NCBI RefSeq assembly: GCF_009720365.1
Contig: NZ_ML769315.1
Span: 341,621 to 405,620, forward strand
DNA: 64,000 bases
From: Catellatospora paridis
GTDB lineage: Bacteria > Actinomycetota > Actinomycetes > Mycobacteriales > Micromonosporaceae
Reading direction: 5' to 3'
The position numbers were made by a program, and so were the translations under genes. Each line of letters begins with the position of its first letter. Position 1 is the first letter of the stretch. The notes below the pieces were generated by a model, which did no database searches, was not told the DNA's origin, and was given only the letters and a program-made list of their open reading frames with translations. Below are positions 19,237 through 27,190 of this stretch, piece by piece.

Positions 19237-20196
19237 ATGAAGTTCCATGTGGACGCCTGGGATCCCGGCTTCGGCGCCAGTCTCGACGGCGCGGACCGGG
19301 GGCCCGCCGAGGCCAGCAGCGCCAAGCTCGACGCCGAGATCGAGCTGCCGGCGGCGGCCTGGCAACCCCTGGACACCCCGCCGGGCGTACGCGCACCCGA
19401 CGTGGTGCTGCTCGTCGACGGCGTACGCCGCACCGACGCCCGGCTCTGGATCGAGGACCACGACGGAGTGACCCGCCCCGGCCTGGCCTGCTCATACGCG
19501 GCGGGGGTGGTGCGTTGCGAGCGCTCGTCCGGGGCCAGCGTCACCGGCGTGAAGGTCGAGCGCACCCTGTTCACCGCCGCCGAACGTCCCTCCGACGTGG
19601 ACGCCGGGCAGGCCGCCCGCTACCGCGCGGAGACCATCGTCGGCGCGGACGAGGGCGACCTGTCCAACGGCGTGCAGCGGGCGCTGACCGAGCTGGAGAT
19701 CGAGGTGTCCCGCCAGCTGCGCGAGGACGGCGATCTGCTGATCGTGGACGGGCCGCTGCGCAGCCGCGACGCGCTGCCGCGCACCCTGGGCTACATCAAG
19801 ACCCAGCAGAAGCAGTACCTGCCCGACCGCCTGATCAGCGTGGTCGCCGCGCTCCAGCCCGCGCAGCGCACCCCGGTCTTCCGGATCGCCGGTGTGTACG
19901 AGCGGCTCACCTGGTATCTGCGCCTGCCGCACGGCGGCAGCTCGCCCTGGGCGGGCATCGTGCGGGTGGAGTGCTCGGCCGAGGTGCCCGAGCACCAGGC
20001 CGTCGCGCTGGCCGAGCTGTCCACGGCGACGATCCCCCGCTTCGCGTCGCTGCCCTACAAGGACCCCCGCGCCCCGCAGAACCTGGTGCCCATCGCCGGC
20101 CTGGAGAAGAAGCTGCGCCACCTGCTCGGCGACGGCAAACTCCTGCACCGCTCCCTGGCGCTGGCCGCCCAGCGGGGCACCACGGTGGCCGGGTAA
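19237..20196 (+). CDS. nurA: NurA-like nuclease domain protein
   Basis: 319 aa. I identify it as NurA-like by three features in order: an early acidic strand VVLLVDGVRR (Asp61), a central LLIVDGPLR (Asp171), and YIKTQQK (Lys188), the arrangement of NurA 5'-3' nucleases with an RNase H-like fold. It is the fourth gene of an operon with HerA-like, Mre11-like and Rad50-like genes, the classical archaeal set. Together they would unwind and resect DNA ends. Primary-sequence similarity to archaeal NurA is low, so structural comparison would decide. Automated pipelines may call it hypothetical. Confidence 0.7.
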   Translation: MKFHVDAWDPGFGASLDGADRGPAEASSAKLDAEIELPAAAWQPLDTPPGVRAPDVVLLVDGVRRTDARLWIEDHDGVTRPGLACSYAAGVVRCERSSGASVTGVKVERTLFTAAERPSDVDAGQAARYRAETIVGADEGDLSNGVQRALTELEIEVSRQLREDGDLLIVDGPLRSRDALPRTLGYIKTQQKQYLPDRLISVVAALQPAQRTPVFRIAGVYERLTWYLRLPHGGSSPWAGIVRVECSAEVPEHQAVALAELSTATIPRFASLPYKDPRAPQNLVPIAGLEKKLRHLLGDGKLLHRSLALAAQRGTTVAG

Positions 20197-20253
20197 CAGT
20201 CTGGGCTCAGCCCATTGATCAGTATGGACGTGAGGCGTAAATTCATCTCTTAG

Positions 20254-20274
20254 TTAAGTTTCCTTATTGGAACT
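20254..20274. promoter_or_regulatory. Inverted repeat in the LPMO promoter region
   Basis: AAGTTTCC-TTATT-GGAACTT forms an almost symmetric element about 25-40 nt upstream of the LPMO start. Similar TTTCC/GGAAA elements precede polysaccharide-degradation genes in actinomycetes, as I recall. The role as operator is inferred. Confidence 0.4.
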
Positions 20275-20294
20275 TCCACAGAGAGGTGGAACGC

Positions 20295-21218
20295 ATGCGC
20301 GCCGCTTCCCGCGCTGCCCTCGCCACGACCCTGCTGGCCCTCGCCCCGACCCTCGCCGTGATCGCCCTGACCGGGCCCGCGTCGAGCCACGGCACCATGA
20401 CCACGCCCGCCAGCCGGGTCTACACGTGCTACCTGGAGGGTCCGGAGTCCCCGGACACGCCCGCCTGCCAGGCCGTCGTCGCCCTCGGCGGCACCCAGCC
20501 GCTCTACGACTGGAACGAGGTGAACATCGCCAACGCCGCCGGGCAGCACCGCAGCATCATCCCCGACGGCAAGCTGTGCAGCGCCAACCGCACCAAGTAC
20601 GCCGGGCTCGACCTGGGCCGCAGCGACTGGAAGACCACCACGCTGCCCGCGTCCGGGGCGTACACCTTCCGCATCCGCGCCACCGCCCCCCACCTGGGCA
20701 GCTGGCAGCTCTACATCACCCGGCCCGGCTACAACCCGGCCACCCCGCTGCGCTGGGGCGACCTGGAGGCCAGCCCGTTCCTGACCGTCACCAACCCGGC
20801 GGTCGTCGACGGCTACTACAGCCTCTCCGGGACGATCCCGTCCGGGCACCCCGGCCGCCACCTGATCTACATGATCTGGCAGCGCTCGGACAGCCCGGAG
20901 GCGTTCTACTCCTGCGCCGACGTGGTGATCGGCGGCACCGTCCCGTCGCCGTCGGTGTCGCCCTCCGCGTCGCCGCGGCCGAGCACGTCCCCGTCGGCCA
21001 GCGCCTCACCGTCGCCGAGCGTTTCGCCGTCGAAGTCACCGAGCACCAGCCCGTCGGCCAGCCCGACCGGGTCGTATCCGGCGTGGGCGCCCGGCGTCAG
21101 CTATGCCACCGGCACCCGGGTGACCTACCAGGGCGTCGTCTACTCCTGCCGCCAGGCGCACACGTCGCTCACCGGCTGGGAGCCCGCCACCACCCCCGCA
21201 CTGTGGCTCGCCGTCTGA
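20295..21218 (+). CDS. AA10 lytic polysaccharide monooxygenase with CBM5/12-like domain
   Basis: 307 aa secreted copper enzyme that oxidatively cleaves crystalline chitin or cellulose. Signal peptide 1-31 should expose His32 (SS|HGTMTTP), the first copper ligand; the second is His133 in TAPHLGSWQLYIT. The axial Phe is in AFYSCADV. A Ser/Pro linker (about 218-260) leads to a C-terminal carbohydrate-binding module with YPAWAPGVSYATGTRVTYQG and the ending GWEPATTPALWLAV. Start ATG 20295 has GAGAGGTGG upstream; GTG 20286 is an alternative. Chitin is the likelier target because CBM5/12 modules usually bind it. Confidence 0.92.
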   Translation: MRAASRAALATTLLALAPTLAVIALTGPASSHGTMTTPASRVYTCYLEGPESPDTPACQAVVALGGTQPLYDWNEVNIANAAGQHRSIIPDGKLCSANRTKYAGLDLGRSDWKTTTLPASGAYTFRIRATAPHLGSWQLYITRPGYNPATPLRWGDLEASPFLTVTNPAVVDGYYSLSGTIPSGHPGRHLIYMIWQRSDSPEAFYSCADVVIGGTVPSPSVSPSASPRPSTSPSASASPSPSVSPSKSPSTSPSASPTGSYPAWAPGVSYATGTRVTYQGVVYSCRQAHTSLTGWEPATTPALWLAV

Positions 21219-21237
21219 GCGTGGCAGATTCGATGCC

Positions 21238-22137
21238 GTGACCGAGCGACACGAGCTGCCTGAGCGATACGACATCGCCGGTACGCTCGGGCAGCTCAGC
21301 CTCGGCCGGCACGACCCGTGCGCACGCTGGGTCGACGGCGTCTACTGGCTGGCTGCCCGGACCCCGCAAGGTCCGGGCAGCCTGGCGCTGCGCTCCGCGG
21401 GCCGGTTCCTGCACGTCGAGGCGTACGGCGAGGGAGCGGGCTGGCTGGCCGAGCAGGCCGACGCCATCGCCGGGCTGCGCGACGACGTCACCGGGTTCGC
21501 CGCGCTGTCGAAGGCGCACCCGCTGGTCGCCCGGCTGGCCCGCGAGCACGCCGGGCTGCGCCTGCCGGCGACCCGCCTGGCGTTCCCCCGCCTGCTGCGG
21601 GCGGTGTGCGAGCAGAAGGTCACCGGCACCGAGGCGTACCGCGCGTACGCGGCGATCGTCCGCAAGCTCAGCGCCAAGGCCCCGGGGCCGGTGGACAACC
21701 TGTGGCTGCCGCCCGACCCGGACGTCGTCGCCGCCACCCCGTACTACGAGTTCCACCCGCTGGGCCTGGAGCAGCGCCGGGCCGACACGCTGCGGCGGGT
21801 CGCCGCCCAGGCCGGACGGCTGGAACGCCGCCCCGACAGCGCGGCGCTGACCGCGCACCTGCTCACCATCCGCGGCATCGGCCCGTGGACCGCCGCCGAG
21901 ACCGCGGCCGTCGTGTTCGGCGACCCCGACGCGGTCAGCGTCGGCGACTTCCACCTGCCGAACTTCGTCTGCTACGCGCTGGCCGGGGAGCCCCGCGGCA
22001 CCGACGCCAGGATGCTGGAGCTGCTCGCCCCATTCGCCGGGCAGCGCGGCCGGGTCTGCCACCTCATCGAGGTCTCCGGCATCGGCGCACCGAAATACGG
22101 CCCCCGCATGCCGATCCGCAACTTCAAGACGTTCTGA
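21238..22137 (+). CDS. AlkA-like DNA-3-methyladenine glycosylase (HhH-GPD)
   Basis: 299 aa. Base-excision-repair glycosylase of the HhH-GPD superfamily. Hairpin at 209-224 (LTIRGIGPWTAAETAA) and catalytic Asp237 in VSVGDFHLPN. The N-terminal AlkA_N-like region (about 10-100) is present, though short. No Ada domain is fused, unlike the second AlkA-type gene at 43701-45065, so the window carries two paralogous alkylation glycosylases. GTG start 20 bp after the LPMO stop, with no functional link implied. Confidence 0.9.
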   Translation: MTERHELPERYDIAGTLGQLSLGRHDPCARWVDGVYWLAARTPQGPGSLALRSAGRFLHVEAYGEGAGWLAEQADAIAGLRDDVTGFAALSKAHPLVARLAREHAGLRLPATRLAFPRLLRAVCEQKVTGTEAYRAYAAIVRKLSAKAPGPVDNLWLPPDPDVVAATPYYEFHPLGLEQRRADTLRRVAAQAGRLERRPDSAALTAHLLTIRGIGPWTAAETAAVVFGDPDAVSVGDFHLPNFVCYALAGEPRGTDARMLELLAPFAGQRGRVCHLIEVSGIGAPKYGPRMPIRNFKTF

Positions 22138-22169
22138 CGTGGCCAGGCAAGATCGCCGTCGCTAGGCAA

Positions 22170-22232
22170 GATCGCTGTTTCGTGCCATGATCTGCGCCCC
22201 GACCGCAGCTTCTGACACCAGACACACCGATC
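22170..22232. repeat. Degenerate palindrome between convergent genes
   Basis: GATCGCTGTTTCGTG at the left and an imperfect complement ending CACCGATC at the right. The left end matches the palindrome at 13537-13603. It lies between the convergent stops at 22137 and 22253, where it could act as a bidirectional terminator. A direct repeat AGGCAAGATCGC also occurs at its left edge. Confidence 0.45.
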
Positions 22233-22252
22233 CTCGGCCGCCCGGCGATACG

Positions 22253-24046
22253 TCACAGGTCGAGGGCCAGTTCGGAGGTCGGTTCGGAGCAGCAGATCAG
22301 CAGGTTGCCGTCGCCGGGCTCCTCGACGGGCTCGGGCGAGTACGCCACCTGCCCGGACAGCAGGCCGCTCACGCAGGTGTGGCACACCCCGGTCCGGCAG
22401 GACCAGCGCACCGGCACGTCGCACGCCTCGGCGAACTCCAGCAGGCTGGCATAGGCCGGGCTCCACGGCACGGTCAGCCCGCTGCGGACGAACGACACCG
22501 CCGGACCCGGTCCGGGCGCGCCGTCCGGCGGATGCGGCGGCGGAGCGGGCGCGGCGGCGATGCCGGGGGTCAGGCCGCCCTGCGCGCCGAACAGCTCGCT
22601 GTGCACCTGCGCGGGGCCCAGCCCCAGCTCACCGAGAGCGGCGGTGATCTCTCCCATGAACTCCGTCGGGCCGCACAGGTAGGCGGCCGTGTCCGGGGGC
22701 AGGTTCAGCCCGCGCAGCACCTCCGGAGTGATCCGTCCGGCGGTGGTGTAGTCGCGGTCCTCCGGGCCTGGTCGGCTGTAGCAGATGTACGCGTGCGCGT
22801 GCGGCAGCCGTCCCAGCAGCTCACGGCTCTCCGCCGCGAAGGCGTGCTCGGCGCCGTCCCGCGCGCCGTGCACCCACCACACCGCCCGGTCCGGCTGCGT
22901 CACGGCGAGAGCGTGCAGCATGGCCATCACCGGCGTCGCCCCGATCCCCGCCGACAGCAGCAGCACGGGCTGATCGCCGGGATCCAGGGTGAACGAGCCC
23001 CGCGGCGCGGCCGCCTCCACGGTCAGACCGGGCCGGGCGTTGGCGCGCAGGTATGTCCCGGCCGCGCCGTGCGGCTCCTGCTTCACGCTGATCCGGTACA
23101 CCGCGTCCCCGGGCGTGCCCGACAGCGAATAGCTGCGGATGAGCGGCCCGGCCTCGCCGGGCAGCCGCAGCGTCAGGAACTGGCCGGGCAGCGCCGCGGG
23201 CAGCGGGGTCCCGTCGGCGGCGGCCAGGTGCAGCGAGAAGACGTCGCGGGTCTCCTCGTCGAGCGCGGTGACGGTCAGCGGGCGAAACCCGGCCCAGGCG
23301 GGCGGGGCCGCGGCCGTCTCCAGGCCCGCATTGCCCTCCTGCCCGTCGGCCTGGTCCAGCAGCCCCTGCATCGAGGCCTGCCAGCCCGGGCTGAGCGCGG
23401 GGATCCGCAGCGCCCGCGCGGCGTCGTCGCGGGCGTGGCCCGGCAGGTAGAGCAGGGCGTCGAGTTCGGCGACGGTCATCGCCTCGGGTCCGGTGGACAG
23501 CTTCACGATCTCGTCACCGGCCCGCACCAGGCCCTCGGTCAGCACCCGCAGGTAGAAGCCGGGCCGGTGGTGGGCGACCATCAGCGCCGCCATGCTCGGC
23601 TCGTTGAGCCGCATCCCCACCCGGTAGCAGGTCACCCGCGGCTGCGTGACCTCCACGACGGCCTCGCCCACGCGGTAGCGGTCGCCGATGCACACCTCGT
23701 CGTCGGGCAGCCCGTCGACGGTGAAGTTCTCGCCGAACTGGCCCGGCACGAAGTCGTCGCGGCTCAGCACCTGCTGCCAGTAGCGGTAGGAATCCTGCTG
23801 GTACACCAGCACCGCGCGCTGCTCGCCGCCGTGCCCGCCGAGGTCGCCCTGGCCGTCGCCGTCGAGGTTGAGGCGGCGCAGCATCACCGGGCCGTCCACC
23901 GGCTGTTTCCACACCCCGGTGTGCACCGTCCGCCCGCGCCAGTCGACGTCCTTGGGCAGGCCTACGCTCACCGCCAGTAGGGTGGCCACCCGTCCGAAAC
24001 TACGCGCGACGGATACGCCCGGCAGTGCTTTGCCGATCTCGGTCAT
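22253..24046 (-). CDS. MOSC domain / FAD-NAD(P) reductase / [2Fe-2S] ferredoxin fusion
   Basis: 597 aa. The N-terminal MOSC domain (about 20-225) is the sulfur/molybdenum-cofactor-handling fold and keeps the conserved TCYRVGMRL cysteine. The middle (about 265-490) is a ferredoxin-reductase module with the FAD motif RSYSLSG and NAD site LLSAGIGATPVMAML. The C-terminal 85 residues are a plant-type ferredoxin with the cluster cysteines in SCRTGVCHTC and a final CC. It resembles YiiM-like MOSC proteins joined to a class-I oxidoreductase, perhaps reducing N-hydroxylated or molybdenum-linked substrates. Start ATG 24046; the much longer open frame upstream is not coding. Confidence 0.88.
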   Translation of the reverse strand: MTEIGKALPGVSVARSFGRVATLLAVSVGLPKDVDWRGRTVHTGVWKQPVDGPVMLRRLNLDGDGQGDLGGHGGEQRAVLVYQQDSYRYWQQVLSRDDFVPGQFGENFTVDGLPDDEVCIGDRYRVGEAVVEVTQPRVTCYRVGMRLNEPSMAALMVAHHRPGFYLRVLTEGLVRAGDEIVKLSTGPEAMTVAELDALLYLPGHARDDAARALRIPALSPGWQASMQGLLDQADGQEGNAGLETAAAPPAWAGFRPLTVTALDEETRDVFSLHLAAADGTPLPAALPGQFLTLRLPGEAGPLIRSYSLSGTPGDAVYRISVKQEPHGAAGTYLRANARPGLTVEAAAPRGSFTLDPGDQPVLLLSAGIGATPVMAMLHALAVTQPDRAVWWVHGARDGAEHAFAAESRELLGRLPHAHAYICYSRPGPEDRDYTTAGRITPEVLRGLNLPPDTAAYLCGPTEFMGEITAALGELGLGPAQVHSELFGAQGGLTPGIAAAPAPPPHPPDGAPGPGPAVSFVRSGLTVPWSPAYASLLEFAEACDVPVRWSCRTGVCHTCVSGLLSGQVAYSPEPVEEPGDGNLLICCSEPTSELALDL

Positions 24047-24146
24047 GCCGCCGCACCGGCCGCCCGCCGCGTTTCGCCGGTGGCGTGCGCTACTGCCCGG
24101 ACGCGGCCCCGTTGGGCGTTCCGGCCGGGCGTTTACGATGCCGACC

Positions 24147-24773
24147 ATGGCACTTCTGTACCGCGCGGACATCCGGCCGACCAAGCTCGAACTGATCGAC
24201 TCGTGGCTGCCCACCCGTTCCTGGTACCAGGGACCGGCGGAGCCCGGCGTGCACCGGGTGGCCGCGTGCCGCTTCGACGACCCCGACGGCGCGGTCGGCG
24301 TCGAGACGATCCTGGTCCAGGCCGGCGACGGCCCGCTGCTGCACGTTCCGCTCACCTACCGCGGCGCACCGCTGCCCGGTGGGGAGCCGTGGCTCGTCGG
24401 CACGACCGAGCACTCCGTGCTCGGCAAGCGCTGGGTGTACGACGCCACCGGCGACCCGGTCTACCTCCAGGCGCTCGCCACCGCGATCCTCACCGGCGGC
24501 GGCGAGGCCGAGGAGTTCGTCGACGTCGACGGTCGCCAGGAGAAGCGGGCCCCGGCCATGTCGCTGCGCGGCGGCGGCACCCCGGGCACCGCGATCCCCG
24601 TCGTCGGCGCGATCGAGCAGACCACCGACGCCGACCCGACCCGCATCGTCACCACCACTGTCGAACTGACCGTGCACCGCGTGCTCGGCTCCGCCGGCGG
24701 CGGTGCGCTCGTGCTGAGCGGCACCTGGGGCGGCGGCTCGCCGTCAGTCCTGGCCCAGGCGGCGCTGCGCTGA
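24147..24773 (+). CDS. Maltokinase N-terminal cap-like domain protein (stand-alone)
   Basis: 208 aa. The opening MALLYRADIRPTKLELIDSW resembles the N-terminal cap of actinobacterial maltokinases, which is normally followed by a kinase domain that is absent here. Gly-rich C-terminus, no signal peptide or membrane helix. Stand-alone cap-like proteins are known in actinobacteria without an assigned activity. ATG 24138, three codons earlier, is an alternative start. No glycogen or trehalose gene is nearby. Confidence 0.7.
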   Translation: MALLYRADIRPTKLELIDSWLPTRSWYQGPAEPGVHRVAACRFDDPDGAVGVETILVQAGDGPLLHVPLTYRGAPLPGGEPWLVGTTEHSVLGKRWVYDATGDPVYLQALATAILTGGGEAEEFVDVDGRQEKRAPAMSLRGGGTPGTAIPVVGAIEQTTDADPTRIVTTTVELTVHRVLGSAGGGALVLSGTWGGGSPSVLAQAALR

Positions 24774-24840
24774 CCCGATCCTCCGGATTCATCGCACGCG
24801 GGCGATGGCGCGTATCGCCCGCGTGCGGTATCCACAAGGG

Positions 24841-25392
24841 ATGACCGCGCCGGAGAACAAACCGTCCAAGCGCCCCTGGCGCGCCGCCCAGTGGACCTTC
24901 CTGGGGGTCGTGCTGGCCGCCCTCATCGGCGTGACCTTGGCGCTGCTCGGCCGGCCGTCGCCCGACGACTCCCCCGCCGCCACCGGCTCCGCGCCGCCAC
25001 CACCGACCGTCGCCTCGTCCGCGTCACCGTCGCCGTCCCCGGTCGGCTTTCAGTTGACCAGCGCCGCCGCCGTGCCGCAGTGCGCGGATCTCACCGGGCG
25101 CGGCAGCAAGCCGCCGGGCCGAGAGGTCGGGCTGTTCATCCAGCACCCGGGCGACCCGAAGTTCTACTGGGCGAAGCTCCTGACGTTCGCCGGGGACACG
25201 TGGCGGGCCGAGCGGGTGGTGATCGGCGCACCCGGCGACGCCGGCAAGGACTTCAACCTGGTCCTGGTGCCGATGTCGGTGCAGGCCGTGGTGGAGTTCA
25301 GCAAGCACGACGGCACCACGTACGCCGTCGAAAACCCACCCGTCGCCCCCCTCACCACCTTCCGCGTCACCCGCACCCCCGCCCCCTGCTGA
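24841..25392 (+). CDS. Membrane-anchored hypothetical protein with Pro/Ser linker
   Basis: 183 aa. Short basic cytoplasmic N-terminus, one membrane helix at about 19-36 (FLGVVLAALIGVTLALLG), a low-complexity Pro/Ser/Ala segment (about 40-70), then a compact extracytoplasmic domain of about 110 residues ending in Cys. AAGGG abuts the ATG. No family recognised. It ends just before a palindromic repeat that separates it from the convergent pectate lyase. Confidence 0.65.
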   Translation: MTAPENKPSKRPWRAAQWTFLGVVLAALIGVTLALLGRPSPDDSPAATGSAPPPPTVASSASPSPSPVGFQLTSAAAVPQCADLTGRGSKPPGREVGLFIQHPGDPKFYWAKLLTFAGDTWRAERVVIGAPGDAGKDFNLVLVPMSVQAVVEFSKHDGTTYAVENPPVAPLTTFRVTRTPAPC

Positions 25393-25399
25393 CCCTCCT

Positions 25400-25472
25400 C
25401 CCCGCGTTGATCATGAACCTATGGCACGGTTCGACGGCGCGTCGCGTCCACAAGTTCATGATCAACGCGGGG
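25400..25472. repeat. 73-bp palindromic repeat, family P copy A
   Basis: Outer arms of 19 perfect bp (25400-25418 with 25454-25472; core GTTGATCATGAAC). In reverse complement it aligns well with copy C at 31295-31361, including TTGTGGACGCGAC and CCGTGCCATA. It is placed between convergent genes and may terminate both. Confidence 0.8.
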
Positions 25473-25520
25473 GGTGGCCCCGGCCGGTGGGGCGGGCGGG
25501 ATGCCGCCCCACCGCCACCG

Positions 25521-27179
25521 TCAGATCCGTCCCACGCCGGCGCCCGCGGTCACGGCCGCGGGCACGGTGCCCGGGGCCGCCACGGTGTAGGCGTAGGACG
25601 TGCCGGGGTCGGCCACCGTGCCGGAGACCTCGCAGGTCCCGGAGCCGACGAACACGTTGTTGCGCTGGACGAGCCGGCCCGGGCCGCTGTCGGCGTAGCC
25701 GCCGGCCGAGAAGCAGGGGAACGGCACGTCCTGGAAGTAGTTGCCCTCCAGCAGCACGCCGCCGTCCTGGGTGGACGCGACGCCGTACAGCTCGTTGGCC
25801 AGGAAGTAGTTGTTGTAGACGTGGACCGGGTCGCCCCAGCGCACCCGCGGGTGGCGCTGGCGGCTGTGGTCGAAGAAGTTGTGGTGGATGGTCACCTTGA
25901 GGTGGCCGACGTCCTCGCTCGCGCTGCCGTCGGAGTGGCCGATCAGCATCGACTTGTCGGTGTGGTCGAAGTGGTTCCAGGACACGGTGACGTACTCCGC
26001 GCCGCGGACGATGTCGATCGAGCCGTCGACGGGGGCCACGAAGCGGTTGTGGTCGATCCAGACGTGGTGCGAGTTCTGGCCCACGTTGACCGCGTCGTCC
26101 TCGGCGTTGGTGAAGGTCAAATTCCTGACGATCACGTTGTACGAGCGGTAGAAGTCGAACCCGCCCCCGCTGATGACGGCGTTGGAGCCGAGCCCGACGA
26201 TCGTCTTGTGCGGGCGTACTCCCCGCTTGCTGTCGATGGTGATCGTGCCCTGCACCTGGATGACCATCGGCCCGATCGTGTCGATGGCGGCCAGCAGCTC
26301 GGCGGTGGTGTCGACGACGACCGTCGGCCCGCCGACCCCGCCGTAGGTGCCGTTCTGGCCGAGCGCGTTCACGCTCGCGAAGCCGTCGGCCTGGTTCGGC
26401 GGCACCGGCCCCGGGCTGGTGCTGGGCGACGGGCTCGGCGGGCGGGACGGCGACGTGCTCGGGCTCGGGTTGCTGGGGCTCGGTGACGCGCTCGGGCTGC
26501 TGCTCGGGCTCGGTGACGCGCTCGGGCTCGCCGAGGGCGACGGCCCAGGGCTGGCGCTCGGGCTCGGCGGTGTGCCGGTGCCGGACTCCACGGTGACGTC
26601 GTCGAACAGTGCGCTCGTGTACGACGCCACCAGGCCGATCCGACCCGTGGCGAACGTCGTGTCGCTGGCGCTGACCAGCGCGGTCCCATTGACCGACCCG
26701 GTCAGCTGTGACCCGGACACCCGCAGCGCGAGTGTGTACCAAGTGCCGGTGGACACGCTCACCGGCGCGCTCGCCAGCGTGGTGGTGCCGCCGCCGGAGA
26801 CCCGGCGCAGCTGCGCCGTGCCGGAACCGGCCAGCACCAGCGCGTAGAAGCTGGTCATGTTCTGGGCGCGGGCGGTGATCCCCGCCGCGCGGGTGCTGTT
26901 GCCGAAGGCCACCGGCTGCACCCGTGCCTGCACCGTGTAGTCGGTCCACGAGGCCGTGCCGACCTGCGCTTTCGCGTCCGCGCCGGTGCTCGACTGGCGG
27001 TAGTTCTGGCCGGAGACCGACCAGCTGCCACCGGAGGTCGACCAGCCGCTCGCGTTGCCGTCGTTGAAGTCGTCGCTGAACAGGCTGGCGGCGTCGGCCC
27101 GGCTGACCGCGACGGCGCTGACCGCCACCGTCGTAGCGAGCACCGCCGTGGCGACCCACGCCCGGTGTGCTGTCCTCAT
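25521..27179 (-). CDS. Secreted pectate lyase (PL1) with N-terminal LamG-like domain, downstream copy
   Basis: 552 aa. Cleaves polygalacturonate by beta-elimination, extracellularly. Signal peptide about 1-30, concanavalin-like domain starting SLFSDDFNDGNASGWS (about 31-195), Ser/Pro linker (about 200-255), then a right-handed beta-helix with HHVWIDHNRF, YVTVSWNHFDHTDK and RQRHPRVRWGDPVHVYNN (catalytic Arg region). GAGGGGG precedes ATG 27179. It lies 11 bp behind its upstream paralogue, so both are probably cotranscribed from the promoter at 28948-28977. The very long open frame that continues upstream in this frame is a shadow of that paralogue. Confidence 0.93.
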   Translation of the reverse strand: MRTAHRAWVATAVLATTVAVSAVAVSRADAASLFSDDFNDGNASGWSTSGGSWSVSGQNYRQSSTGADAKAQVGTASWTDYTVQARVQPVAFGNSTRAAGITARAQNMTSFYALVLAGSGTAQLRRVSGGGTTTLASAPVSVSTGTWYTLALRVSGSQLTGSVNGTALVSASDTTFATGRIGLVASYTSALFDDVTVESGTGTPPSPSASPGPSPSASPSASPSPSSSPSASPSPSNPSPSTSPSRPPSPSPSTSPGPVPPNQADGFASVNALGQNGTYGGVGGPTVVVDTTAELLAAIDTIGPMVIQVQGTITIDSKRGVRPHKTIVGLGSNAVISGGGFDFYRSYNVIVRNLTFTNAEDDAVNVGQNSHHVWIDHNRFVAPVDGSIDIVRGAEYVTVSWNHFDHTDKSMLIGHSDGSASEDVGHLKVTIHHNFFDHSRQRHPRVRWGDPVHVYNNYFLANELYGVASTQDGGVLLEGNYFQDVPFPCFSAGGYADSGPGRLVQRNNVFVGSGTCEVSGTVADPGTSYAYTVAAPGTVPAAVTAGAGVGRI

Positions 27180-27190
27180 CGCGTACCCCC

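Noticed and set aside
16649-19461. Very long minus-strand frames (over 800 codons) opposite sbcC
   Set aside because: Shadow frames caused by high GC at third positions; translations lack any domain, while the plus strand shows all Rad50 motifs.
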